A stretch of DNA of 64,000 nucleotides from Costus lasius (lineage: Eukaryota; Streptophyta; Magnoliopsida; Zingiberales; Costaceae). Location of the stretch: positions 58,297,949 through 58,361,948 of the forward strand of contig CM050449.1 in assembly GCA_027563935.2 (NCBI GenBank), written 5' to 3'. Positions within the stretch are counted from its first letter, which is position 1. Each line of letters opens with the position of its first letter. Below the pieces are notes generated by a model. That model was not told the origin of the DNA. It saw nothing but the letters and a program-made list of their open reading frames with translations, and did not search any database. Made by a program: the position numbers and the translations under genes. Shown here piece by piece: positions 34,371-46,441 of the stretch.

Positions 34371-36056
34371 TGAAAGTCCCCTTCAAGGGGGAGCGCAAAA
34401 GGGGGTGAAACCCTAATAAAGGGGGCGCATGAAATATTATAGGGGTGTCACCCTCAAGACCGCATGTAGATCATATGATTAACTTGGTTATATTGCAAAG
34501 ATCAAGTTGAGATCTATTACCATAGCCATGAGGAAGGAGGCGGCTTGGAAGCAAGAGGGCAAATGAGCTCTCCTCCAAAGAAGACGCACACAAGGATGAT
34601 GAAGGCTTCCTCCTTGCGCAATTCTTGTGCTAGCAAAAATCACCAAGTTCTCCTTGCGTGTGTCGAAGTCAAGAGATGCTTGGCCGAACTCTCTTCTCAT
34701 CAAGGAAGAAGCTCTTTCTCCTCTCTAGCCAAGGCGACAATCGAATTCAATTCACCATCATCATTTAGGCGTTTTTCAAGTGATGGCATTTCATGACTTC
34801 CAAATATGGCAAGTCATGAAGCCATGCGCTCACCCATAAGAAAACTGCCCAAATATGATTGAGCCTTGAACCATGCGTTCACATATGTGAACCGGTTCAA
34901 GCTAATTCAATTCAATTCAATTCGGTCCAAAGACCAAACCAAAACGGCCCATGGTCTAGATCTCTCTGAACCAAAATGGCTCAAGATCTAACCATTCATC
35001 TCATGATGTTCCTGATCTCACCGATCTAGAATCATCTCTCTTGATCGAAGCTTACCGATCTCAAGCCCCAATCAATCAAACATGATCAGACCAGATCTCA
35101 CTTACAATCAGAGTTTAAACTCCTTTAAACTGAACCCAAAGAATTCAGTCCACACGATCAGACTTAAGTAAGCCATATCATCAAGTTGTGCGACCCTAAG
35201 GGTTTCCTCTAAATGTCGGTAACGATAACTTACATTATCACGATCAGTGAGGGGTATCTAGCAACACATCACTGTCTCCCGATATAAAGGAAAGAGTCTT
35301 CCAAGACTACTCCCAAACCACAGCACAAGTGTGAATCCACTTCACTAGGCATACATTTTTCCTTTGCCACTGGATGTTCTTATTGGACAAGCATGTCAAG
35401 CTTGTTATTCCAATATGATGAGCATGATTAGATCAGATGATCATAGTCACCTGGGTATGGCCATACACTATCTCAATCATCCCATCTAGGGGGCCCTTAT
35501 AGAACATCACACTCCAATTAAGGAGATGGCAATCCTTTATCTATCACTAGTGCCCTAACCTGACTCAAGATCATTATCCAAGATAGTCTATAATCATTAT
35601 GTTTCAAATGATATTGAACTACCTCAAAACAATGACAATCATCATTTAGAAACACAAGTGATCTCAAGTCAGAGGACATGTGCCACTTAGTGCAAACAAG
35701 GATTATTCACATTGTGACAAGTAATTGAATATCCTAGTAGGGTCTGTCCAGTACATCCAATGTACCCATGAGTCTACATCTTATTCCATGCTCGAAGCAT
35801 CCTATAAGATTAGAATACATATTAGTCTCAATTATATCAAGGCTGTCTCATGTTCACCAAGATATCTCGACTAAGGACTTTATAGCATGTCAGCCCAGCT
35901 GAACAGCTTTGAGACATTATTCAGAAGTACACTAATTGCAGCAGAGAAGGTAACAACCTGAATAATAACCATGCCTTTATAAACACAAGAGTTTATTACA
36001 TGATACTGATACAATCCCAAGGCCTCAAACATTAGCCTTAAGGGCATACCCCAACA
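34371..36056 (-). repeat. Copia-3 3' LTR
   Basis: On the plus strand it runs from TGAAAGTCCCC to GCATACCCCAACA. It aligns without gaps to 41738-43423. Confidence 0.95.
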
Positions 36057-36057
36057 A

Positions 36058-36065
36058 TCTCCCAC
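36058..36065 (-). other. Copia-3 polypurine tract
   Basis: The minus strand reads GTGGGAGA just before the 3' LTR, as in Copia-1 and Copia-2. Confidence 0.85.
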
Positions 36066-36076
36066 TTGCACTTAAT

Positions 36077-39000
36077 CTAATGGTTGAGAAATCTCAAACC
36101 CATATTATTACAGTGCTTCTCATGCTTCTGCTGCGCCAGAGGCTTGGTAAGCGGGTCAGCTAGATTGTCATCTGTATGAACCTTGCATATTTTGATCTCG
36201 CCACGATCAATGATCTCCCGGATCAAGTGAAACCGTCTCTGTATGTGCTTGGACTTCTGGTGCGACCGTGGTTCCTTTGCTTGTGCGATTGCTCCAGTGT
36301 TATCACAGAAGATAACCAAAGGATCTGCACTCGAAGGAACTACACCAAGTTCTCTCACGAACTTACGAATCCACACTGCCTCCTTGGATGCTTCCGAGGC
36401 TGCAACATACTCGGCTTCTGTTGTGGAATCAGCAACAGTTGACTGTTTGAAACTCTTCCACACCACTGCTCCACCATTCAAGCTAAAAACATAGCCTGAT
36501 TGCGATCGGAAATCATCCTGGTCCGACTGGAACGAAGCGTCAGTATATCCTTCTATACTGAGTTCTTCCTGACCACCATATATCAAGAACATATCTTTGG
36601 TCCTCCGCAGATATTTTAAGATGTTCTTGACTGCAATCCAGTGTGCCTGTCCTGGATTACTTTGGAAACGACTGGTTACGCTTAACCCGTAAGCGACGTC
36701 TGGGCGAGTACACAACATCGCATACATAATGGACCCAATAGCCGAAGCATAAGGCGTATTGTCCATTTCATCTTTCTCAGTCTGTGTTTGTGGACACTGA
36801 CTCTTCGAAAGATTCAGACCATGTCTGACTGGAAGATTTCCTCTTTTAGAATTCTCTAAATGGAATCTCTCCAGGACTTTATCGATGTAAGTACTCTGGC
36901 ACAGCCCGAGAAGCCTCTTAGATCTATCCCTGTAGATCTTTACACCTAACACATAGGCTGCTTCTCCTAAATCTTTCATCTGAAAACATTTTCCTAACCA
37001 TGCTTTAACAGCATGCAGTTCAGGAACATCGTTTCCAATGATTAAGATATCATCGACGTAGAGGACTAGGAATGTAATTACGCTCCCACTAAACCTCTTA
37101 TATACACACGGGTCATCCTCGTTCTTGATGAAGCCAAACTCAGAGATTGATTCATCAAAACGAATATTCCAGCTTCTTGATGCTTGTTTAAGTCCATAAA
37201 TGGACTTCTTTAACTTGCATATTTTATGACGATCTGATGGATTAGTGAAACCTTCAGGTTGTGTCATATACACATCCTCATTAAGATTTCCATTAAGGAA
37301 AGCTGTCTTCACATCCATCTGCCAGATCTCATAATCGTAATATGCAGCTATCGCGAAAAGAATCCGAATAGACTTGAACATGGCTACAGGAGAGAAAGTT
37401 TCATCATAATCTATCCCGTAGATTTGTTTGAAACCTTTCGCAACTAGCCTGCCTTTATAGGTAACCATGTTACCATCCATGTCAATCTTCTTCTTGAAGA
37501 TCCATTTACAGCCTATAGGGATTACTCCCAGAGGCGGATCAACCAAATCCCAGACTTGGTTATCTGACATGGAGTCCATTTCGGCTCGCATAGCTTCAAG
37601 CCATCTAGCTGACTCCGGTCCACTGACCGCATCCGCATAAGTGAGGGGTTCATCATTATCAATGATGTAGACTCCGTCATAGCGCTCAGGCTGTCGACGG
37701 ATCCTTCCCGATCTTCGCGGTTCCCGTGATATCTGAGCCTCAGGTTGTTCAATAACCTGTTCTACCGGCTCAGGCTCATCCATCTGTGCTTGACTACTTT
37801 GTCCTTCATCTGGATTCTCATCCAGCTTTATTTCTCTCCCACTGGCCTCTTGCAGAAGAAACTCCTTCTGAAGAAAAATGGCCGTCCGAGCAACAAATAC
37901 CTTGTTCTCTTTGGGATCGTAGAAATAATAACCCTTAGTTTCCTTAGGGTAACCGACAAAGAAGCATTTCTCAGATCTGCTCTCTAGTTTCCCAGAGGCG
38001 AGCTTTTTGACATAAGCCTCGCAACCCCAGATCTTAATAAATGTCAAGCTAGGCTGTTTCCCATACCATAACTCATATGGAGTCTTTGAAACTGCCTTGG
38101 ATGGCACTCGGTTTAGTACCTTTGCAGCTGTCTCCAGTGCAAATCCCCAAAAGGAGTAAGGAAGAGTAGCCTGACTCATCATAGAACGAACCATGTCAAG
38201 CAACGTTCTATTTCTCCTCTCGGACACACCATTCCATTGCGGTGTTCCTGGCGGAGTGAGCTGTGAGATAATCCCACACTCTTTCAGATAGTCAGTAAAC
38301 GCATGACTCAAGTATTCTCCACCTCGATCAGAACGAAGTGCCTTGATATTTCGGCCTAGCTGATTCTGTACTTCATTTTTGAACTCTTTGAACTTGTCAA
38401 AAGATTCACTCTTATGTCTCATCAAATAGACATAACCATACCTACTGAAATCATCAGTAAAGGTAATGAAGTACTGATAGCCACCTCTGGCATGTTTACT
38501 AAATGGCCCACACACATCACTATGTATAAGGTCAAGTAAACCTGAAGCCCTTTGACCTTTGTTAGGAAAAGGAGACTTCGTCATTTTACCCAATAAACAA
38601 GCTTTGCATGTATCAATCTCCTCATAGGAGAATGATCCCAGCAGTCCATGATCATGCAACCGCTTAATGCGCTTCTTGTTAATATGGCCTAAACGACTAT
38701 GCCATAACAAGGTGCTGTCATCAGCATACTTGGCTTTCTTATTATCAATATTTTGTATAGAATATTCCATGTCCAACATGAATAACCCATTGTTAATTGA
38801 ACCAGTAGCATAGACAATATTATCAAGAGTAAGATAACACTTTGAAATCTTGCATTCAAAGGAAAACCCTTTCCTGACAAGAGCAGGAATAGAGATAATA
38901 TTTTTGGTGATACTAGGTACAAAATAACAATTGTTTAATTCCAATACAATGCCAGATGGTAAAGAAATGAAATAGTCTCCTACAGCAACAGCAGCAACCC

Positions 39001-39961
39001 GTGCCCCGTTTCCAACGCGTAGGTCCACCTCATGCTGTCCCACCTGCCTTCTTCTCTTGAGTTCCTGTACATTTGAACAAATGTGAACTCCACATGCAGT
39101 GTCCAACACCCATGAAATGGAAGAAGAAGATAACATGACCTCAGTCACATATATACCTGAGCCAGAAGCAATGCTTCCCCTCTTATCTCCTTGGAGCGCT
39201 TTACAGTCCTTTTTCCAGTGACCCAGCTGGCCACAGTGGAAACACCTGTTGTCCTTCGACCGCTTTACCTTCTGTTTTAGAGCCTAACTGTAGTTCTTGA
39301 CAGGGGCTTTGCCCTTCTTCCCCTTCTTCTTGTTCCTGGAAGGAACCATTAAGACAGAGGTTGAAGGCTTTCCCTTCAGAGTTTCCTCAGTAGTCAAGAG
39401 CATATTCAGCAGCTCTGCCGGAGTACAATCGATTTTGTTCATATTAAAGTTAATAATGAACGCATCGAAAGAAGGCGGAAGAGACTGCAGAATAATATCT
39501 ACAGCAAGCTCCTGGTTGATGGTATGCCCCAGTTTCTCCAGAGCCTCCTTGTGCCCAATCATCTTGAGCACGTGAGCTCCCACTGGGCTCCCTTCAGCCA
39601 GATTGCTCTGAAAGAAAAGCTTTGTCAGATTATAGCGTTCTGTCCTCGCCTGTGCAGCATACAGCATCTTGAGGTTCGCTATAATCTCTATAGCCGACAT
39701 ATCCTCATGCTGACGCTGCAGCGGTGGCGTCATAGACGCTAGCATCAGGCAAGCGACATCAATGCTATCATTGACGTGCTTTTCATAGGCATCACGAACC
39801 GCCCTTGCGGCGTTCGCAGCGGGTTGAGGCGGCACAGCCGTCTCGAGGACATACAGTTTCCTCTCTGCCTTAAGAACGATATTAAGGTGTCCGAACCAGT
39901 CTGAGAAGTTTGGCCCAGCAAACTTCTCCCTTTCCAGTAGGGATCGCACATTGAAGCTCAT
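36077..39961 (-). pseudogene. gag-pol: Copia-3 gag-pol, single nonsense codon after gag
   Basis: The 1294-codon frame is collinear with Copia-1 and has no frameshift. The only stop I find is TAG at 39284-39286, where Copia-1 has AAG, in the lysine-rich stretch just before the zinc knuckle. Translation would therefore yield a 225-residue gag without nucleocapsid and no enzymes. The CCHC knuckle, DTACG protease site, integrase DDE, YVDD and RNase H residues remain intact downstream. Unlike most stops in this window, this one is a transversion. The start is the ATG at 39961 by homology. Confidence 0.93.
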
Positions 39962-41723
39962 GGTGTTCGTTGCTGCAGGAATCTACAACAATGCAAGAAC
40001 AGCAAGGTCAGTATCAATGTTTAGAATCAATCCAGGACTTAAGAAAGATTCTTTTCTCACTATTTTATCTGACTGAAAAATCCATTAAACAGTCCGAAAG
40101 AGTAACACTCTTTTAGTGAGATGGGATCCAGATTTCATACTTGGTCTCCGCGTCCCGCTCAGGCGAGATAAGATGCACAGAGAGTACAAGTACTAATTTC
40201 TGGTAGGCAGTCCCTGCCAATCGCCAACCCGTGCGATTCCCCTTCATCTGGGCAGTCCAGCAGACTGTGCCAACTGAGTTGGTACAACACAATCTCTGAC
40301 CCCACAGATGGCTGCCTCCATGTGCTACCATATGCGCCACATATGTAGCCTACATGGTCAAGCTGACCCGACCTACTCCCTGGACCACCACGTGCTATGC
40401 TGAGCAACGAGAAGCGATAAATCCCTTCTCTGTAACACGCAGGTGAAATCCCGCACCGTCTGAAGATAGATGGACGTGCCCACTGAGTGGGTACAACACG
40501 GCTCCAACGATAGTCAGAACAGTGAGGTTTCGCGTCATAAGGCATTACGTGCTTGATATTTTAGCGTTTGGATTTTAACGGTCTTTTATCTTCTTAACTA
40601 TCATGCAATTTCTATGGTGATAGCAGAAGATAAATAACTCATGCAATTCTAATTATTAAACAATAAAAGAAAGCATGGATCTTATGTGGTAAAAGCCCAT
40701 AGCCTAAGTAAGACCTTAAGATACTTAAGTCTTCACTTGCTCTTCTTGGGTCTTTAGTATCTCATCTGGTCCAACCCAGGGCCCTTGCGCCAAGAGCACC
40801 TCAGGTGCACCACCAGCTGAATGCCCCTCTGGGATGTGTGCCTTTGTGCTCTTGTCTAATCAAAATACATTTTGATCTATCTAGACAAGCTTGACTCGCA
40901 GGTCAATTATACAATTAATTAAAAATGTGATTCGCAGATCACAATAATAATAATTTACCAGGCTCGCAGGCCCCAGCACAGCACACATTAAGGGCAACCC
41001 ACATAAGATTAAATAAACAAGCATCATGGCATCATTCAATCAACATGTGATCCATTACAAAGAAAATAAAATTTTGAAAACCCCATTGGCATCAATTTTA
41101 ATTTCCTTATGTGCCCTACAACCTTACAACGGTCCATTGATAGGGATCCACTCAACAATCTAGTTAGATCCATGCCCTTGCATGCACCAAGTCCTAACTG
41201 ACTCGAGTTGACCTAATGGTCAACCATGCATGCGCCAAGGGCTGAACAACCAACATGAGTTCTGGCAAGCGGGTGTGACCCCGGGCCTAACTCATGTGTG
41301 TTCACTGGTTGTCTCAACCAGACCTCGCTACACGCCTGTGATGCAATCGACCTATAGCCACCTTGTGCTTGCGCACAGGTGCCATCTGGTCGATCCATCT
41401 AGGCTGTCAGACGGTCTGATCAGACTATTGGATCTACACTAGATGATGCTTTCAACCCCATCAACCCATCTAAGGGTTTATAGTAGGCGCTTATAGATCT
41501 AGATGGAGCGCGCAAGATGTTACAAACTTTTTAGGGAAAAACAACTTACAACATGCGCAACAACAAAGTAAGAAGCTTTCATCTACATTACCATGCGCAA
41601 CTAGATACTTGGTAACATGCGCAACTATGATGAAACTTCAATATAGATCTATAACATGTAATGACATACACGGATCACAAACAAGCAACATGAAGCAATC
41701 ATATGATTCTACAAGAAAACCAT
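39962..41723 (-). other. Copia-3 untranslated leader
   Basis: The leader is homologous to those of Copia-1 and Copia-2. It keeps the 128-codon frame with its ATG (40159-40545, minus strand) and lacks the tRNA-like insertion of Copia-2. No other gene is seen. Confidence 0.75.
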
Positions 41724-41735
41724 GCTCTGATACCA
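41724..41735 (-). other. Copia-3 primer binding site
   Basis: The minus strand reads TGGTATCAGAGC, two bases from the 5' LTR. Confidence 0.93.
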
Positions 41736-41737
41736 TT

Positions 41738-43423
41738 TGAAAGTCCCCTTCAAGGGGGAGCGCAAAAGGGGGTGAAACCCTAATAAAGGGGGCGCATGAA
41801 ATATTATAGGGGTGTCACCCTCAAGACCGCATGTAGATCATATGATTAACTTGGTTATATTGCAAAGATCAAGTTGAGATCTATTACCATAGCCATGAGG
41901 AAGGAGGCGGCTTGGAAGCAAGAGGGCAAATGAGCTCTCCTCCAAAGAAGACGCACACAAGGATGATGAAGGCTTCCTCCTTGCGCAATTCTTGTGCTAG
42001 CAAAAATCACCAAGTTCTCCTTGCGTGTGTCGAAGTCAAGAGATGCTTGGCCGAACTCTCTTCTCGTCAAGGAAGAAGCTCTTTCTCCTCTCTAGCCAAG
42101 GCGATAATCGAATTCAATTCACCATCATCATTTAGGCATTTTTCTAGTGATGGCGTTTCATGACTTCCAAATATGGCAAGTCATGAAGCCATGCGCTCAC
42201 CCATAAGAAAACCGCCCAAATATGATTGAGCCTTGAACCATGCGTTCACATATGTGAACCGGTTCAAGCTAATTCAATTCAATTCAATTCGGTCCAAAGA
42301 CCAAACCAAAACGGCCCATGGTCTAGATCTCTCTGAACCAAAATGGCTCAAGATCTAATCGTTCATCTCATGATGTTCCTGATCTCACCGATCTAGAATC
42401 ATCTCTCTTGATCGAAGCTTACCGATCTCAAGCCCCAATCAATCAAACATGATCAGACCAGATCTCACTTACAATCAGAGTTTAAACTCCTTTAAACTGA
42501 ACCCAAAGAATTCAGTCCACACGATCAGACTTAAGTAAGCCATATCATCAAGTTGTGCGACCCTAAGGGTTTCCTCTAAATGTCGGTAACGATAACTTAC
42601 ATTATCACGATCAGTGAGGGGTATCTAGCAACACATCACTGTCTCCCAATATAAAGGAAAGAGTCTTCCAAGACTACTCCCAAACCACAGCACAAGTGTG
42701 AATCCACTTCACTAGGCATACATTTTTCCTTTGCCACTGGATGTTCTTATTGGACAAGCATGTCAAGCTTGTTATTCCAATATGATGAGCATGATTAGAT
42801 CAGATGATCATAGTCACCTGGGTATGGCCATACACTATCTCAATCATCCCATCTAGGGGGCCCTTATAGAACATCACACTCCAATTAAGGAGATGGCAAT
42901 CCTTTATCTATCACTAGTGCCCTAACCTGACTCAAGATCATTATCCAAGATAGTCTATAATCATTATGTTTCAAATGATATTGAACTACCTCAAAACAAT
43001 GACAATCATCATTTAGAAACACAAGTGATCTCAAGTCAGAGGACATGTGCCACTTAGTGCAAACAAGGATTATTCACATTGTGACAAGTAATTGAATATC
43101 CTAGTAGGGTCTGTCCAGTACATCCAATGTACCCATGAGTCTACATCTTATTCCATGCTCGAAGCATCCTATAAGATTAGAATACATATTAGTCTCAATT
43201 ATATCAAGGCTGTCTCATGTTCACCAAGATATCTCGACTAAGGACTTTATAGCATGTCAGCCCAGCTGAACAGCTTTGAGACATTATTCAGAAGTACACT
43301 AATTGCAGCAGAGAAGGTAACAACCTGAATAATAACCATGCCTTTATAAACACAAGAGTTTATTACATGATACTGATACAATCCCAAGGCCTCAAACATT
43401 AGCCTTAAGGGCATACCCCAACA
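41738..43423 (-). repeat. Copia-3 5' LTR
   Basis: This 1686 bp LTR matches 34371-36056. Visible differences include changes near 42063, 42105, 42137, 42151, 42157, 42213, 42359 and 42650. Confidence 0.95.
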
Positions 43424-43428
43424 GTGGT

Positions 43429-44513
43429 AAATATGGCATTCAGAATAGAAGCTTCTTTACTTGATGTGGAAAAAGATAAACAAATAGAAAAGGTTCAAGA
43501 ATTTGCTGAACAGAGAAAGGTCAATCAGTCAGTTAGACCAATGGAAACAAGAACCTATGATGGAAAGAGATCTAGAGCAGTATTCAATAACCATCAGAGA
43601 CCTGTGCATTCTTCCTATGCACCAAGATTTAATTCAACAGGGTCAGCAAGAAAATGCTTCAAATGCAACAAAGAGGGGCACACGGCTAATACCTGTCATC
43701 TTAACAAAATACGATGCCACTATTGCAAGGATTGGGGCCATTTTAAGATGAACTGTCCATGGAAATGATTTCAACCCCCACAGCAAAGTTACCAGCAGAG
43801 TCAACAACAAAGCTACCAACAGAGCTCCAGACCTAATACTTACCATGGGAGACCAGGTCAGGCTAGTCAGGCTGGGTCACAGCAGAGGCAGCCTCAGCAA
43901 CGACCTTCAGGCCCAGCCAGAGTATATGCAGTAACCCAACAAGAGGCTCAGGAAGCTCCAGACACAGTAATGAGAGGTATTATTTTCGTATATGATTATC
44001 CTGCATGCCTGCTTATTGATACTGGTAGCACTCATTCTTTTATCTCTTATGAGTTTGTAATGAAAATAAAGAAAAAGCCCACTGTAGCTAGTACTGAACT
44101 ATCTGTCTGCACACCTTCTGGAGGTGTGATGCAATCTCACTTAGAACTGAAACAGTGTCCTCTCCTCTTTGGTGATCTAGTTGTTGAAACTGATCTGAGA
44201 GTTTTAGACTTCTCAGACTTTGACATTATCCTGGGCATGGATTGGCTTTTTATCCATTATGCTAATGTTGATTGTCATAATTATGTTGTGACCTTTAGCC
44301 CTCCTAGTTTACCTTCCTGGAGATTTATAGGAGTCTCTGGACAAGTTGCTCCCATAATTTCTGCTATGAAAGCCAAGAAATTAATGAGAGATGGGTGCCA
44401 TGGATTTTTATTATCCATTTCAAAGGTAGAAGAGAAAACAAGAGAACCTATGGAGCGAGTTGCAGTGATAAGGGAATTCACAGATGTGTTCCCTGAGGAG
44501 TTACCGGGACTTC
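43429..44513 (+). pseudogene. gag-pol: Gypsy-B gag C-terminus, nucleocapsid and protease, cut by Gypsy-C
   Basis: The frame continues in phase from 34370 once Copia-3 and its duplication are removed. Two CCHC knuckles are visible (CFKCNKEGHTANTC and CHYCKDWGHFKMNC, about 43655-43756). A TGA at 43766-43768 follows, then a Q-rich stretch in the same frame, then a retropepsin domain with LIDTGSTHSFIS (Asp codon 44018-44020) and ILGMDWL. The text ends at FPEELPGL, just before the RT domain would begin, where Gypsy-C inserts. It would have made nucleocapsid and protease; the stops make it inactive. Confidence 0.88.
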
Positions 44514-45171
44514 TGTAACGCCCTCGATTTTTCTGAATTATGATTTAAGGTTAGAAATTCTGTTTCTGTATTTTTATCTGTTAAAATTTTGGGATTTTTG
44601 CCTAAGTGTAGGAATTTTTCCTACAGGGCAAAAATAATTATTTTGGTTGGGGATTTGAACCCTCAACCTTGATTCTTTGCTCCTGGAATTCCTTCCACCA
44701 TGGTGGCGCATATTTCTGATATTATTGGAGTGGCGCAGGGTGGTTAAGCTCAGGTAAGCCCATAAAACCGATTTTTTACTTAAGTTAACTGGGTTATTGG
44801 ATCTTGGATCCGTTTGGGGTGGGAGAAAAAGAGGAATTGCGTGAGGGCTCCTCTCCCTCACGACTTTTGTGTTTTCTTGCCCTAGCCGCCTTTGGTTGTC
44901 GCCCCTCACTGTGCTTGGCGCCTCCTGAAAATTCTGACGCTGGTGGTGGTAGATTGGTGGTGGACGAACTTCCTGGTGATCCTCTGTCTTGGCGTTTTTC
45001 TTCTGTGAACATTTTTTGGTGAGTAATTCGATCCTAAGGAGTCTAATCTGCTAAATTGTAGATTATTTCAATTAAAATTCGTTATTTGCAATGATTATCC
45101 GTATGGGGTCGAATTCAAATAGTTATAGGGTTTTAAAATCCTGTTCTGCTGAAATCTGCATTCTCTAATCT

Positions 45172-45740
45172 GACCTTTGTGTACTATAACCCCAATATCT
45201 CATGGCCTATAGATCCAAATCGCACGAAATAAATTTTTTATGAAACTAGATACATTCGGCTTTAATTTGAATATGATATCGACCATATCCGAACTGTATT
45301 CGTATTTCAATCTGTATTTCAATCTAGCTGTACAAAATCAGTTTTCTGGAAATCTGGATTTCGACCTTTATGTGTTCGAACCATCATATCTCCCTAGGTA
45401 TAGCTCGAAATCTTGTCAAATCAGTTTTATTAGAAAGTATACTCAAAGGGGTTCAATTTGACTATCATGTCGCCTATTTTCTGTTAGTTATTGGATCTGA
45501 AATTTGTGTCGCAATTCTGATATACGAATCTGTTTTCTGGAATTCTGAAATCCCGACCTTTCTATGTTCGAACACCCATATCTCCCCGGTTATAACTCCA
45601 AATCCGACGGATTCAGTTCTATTGGAAAGTAGATTCAAACAGCTTTATTGTCAATATCATATTGCCTATTTTAGGTTACTTACTCGGTCTGAAACATCTG
45701 TTGCATGTATGATATATTAATCTGTTTTTCTGAAACATCT
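45172..45740 (+). repeat. imperfect tandem triplication, period about 191 bp, Gypsy-C LTR
   Basis: GACCTT begins units at 45172, 45363 and 45555. ATATCTC recurs about 22-25 bases into each. The units are diverged, so the duplication is old. Confidence 0.6.
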
Positions 45741-46249
45741 GTTTAATTGTTTGTTATGTGAATAATTTCTATTCTGTATATATATGTTGTGAATTTTCTG
45801 AAACTTTGAATGTGTTATAACCTTTGTGAGAACATAGAATGGTTTGACATGAATTAAGGATAGTTGCATGAAATCTAAGGAATTCAAGGAATTCACTCAT
45901 ATATTACTTCTGGTTGATGGCAAAAATTATGAAGTGTGTTCAGCTTTGATTTTCTGCAAATTGTAATTTTGTTAAGGACTGGATATTAGGGTGTGTCATT
46001 TTCTGGTTTGTGAGACACTTTGGGCATGATGTGAGAATTGAGTGGTGGTTAGTCCTACTCCTCCGTTTCAGCATGATCTGTTCTGTAAAAATTATGCCCT
46101 AGTGTAGCACTCTTCCGTGTCCTTACCCTCCTTCTGTGGCGCTGTAATGGTGCTGATAGTCTACTATGACCCATGAGACACTAGTGAAGGGTAGATGTGA
46201 GCTGGTCTCACCTTCCGTTCTCCCTCCACTATTTCTGTTCTGTTCTGGG

Positions 46250-46441
46250 TATTGGAGGCCAGAGTGCCACGTCCTGACAAGACGGGGGCCACCCACTGAT
46301 ACCTCCTCTACCAGTATTGGAGGCCAGAGTGCCACGTCCTGACAAGACGGGGGCCACCCACTGATACCTCCTCTACCAGTATTGGAGGCCAGAGTGCCAC
46401 GTCCTGACAAGACGGGGGCCACCCACTGATACCTCCTCTAC
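46250..46441 (+). repeat. perfect 65-bp tandem repeat, 2.95 copies, Gypsy-C LTR
   Basis: Units start at 46250, 46315 and 46380 and appear identical. Each holds GTGCCACGTCCTGACAAGAC followed by GGGGGCCACC, the motif also repeated in the Gypsy-D LTR. An open frame on the minus strand here is only the translated repeat. Confidence 0.93.

Larger units (their letters stand above)
34371..43423 (-). mobile_element. Copia-3: full-length Angela/BARE-like copia element with one nonsense codon
   Basis: This 9053 bp minus-strand element has its 5' LTR at 41738-43423 and its 3' LTR at 34371-36056 (1686 bp each). The target duplication GTGGT is perfect (34366-34370 and 43424-43428), inside the Gypsy-B gag. 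Between the LTRs are the PBS, a leader, a gag-pol frame with one stop, and a polypurine tract. I counted about nine LTR differences, so it is older than Copia-1. The internal sequence is the same family as Copia-1 and Copia-2. Confidence 0.96.
21515..44513 (+). mobile_element. Gypsy-B: old chromovirus-like Ty3/gypsy element, split three times, 3' half outside window
   Basis: Its parts are the 5' LTR (21515-22145 and 32079-33505), PBS, and gag and protease in two blocks (33637-34370 and 43429-44513). Gypsy-A interrupts its LTR, Copia-3 its gag, and Gypsy-C its pol after the motif FPEELPGL. With Gypsy-A removed, GGCGACCTCC-CCTCT joins directly to TCCCTTTCCC. With Copia-3 removed, gag reads in frame across the site. 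Its left target sequence is AAAGT (21510-21514). It carries at least three in-frame stops and is host to three later insertions, so it is one of the older elements. Confidence 0.9.

Noticed and set aside
34488..34796. Opposing short frames in both Copia-3 LTRs (also 41855-42163).
   Set aside because: They are LTR duplicates on opposite strands with no coding signal.
46123..46422. A 99-codon minus-strand protein with internal repeats.
   Set aside because: It is the translation of the 65-bp tandem repeat in the Gypsy-C LTR.
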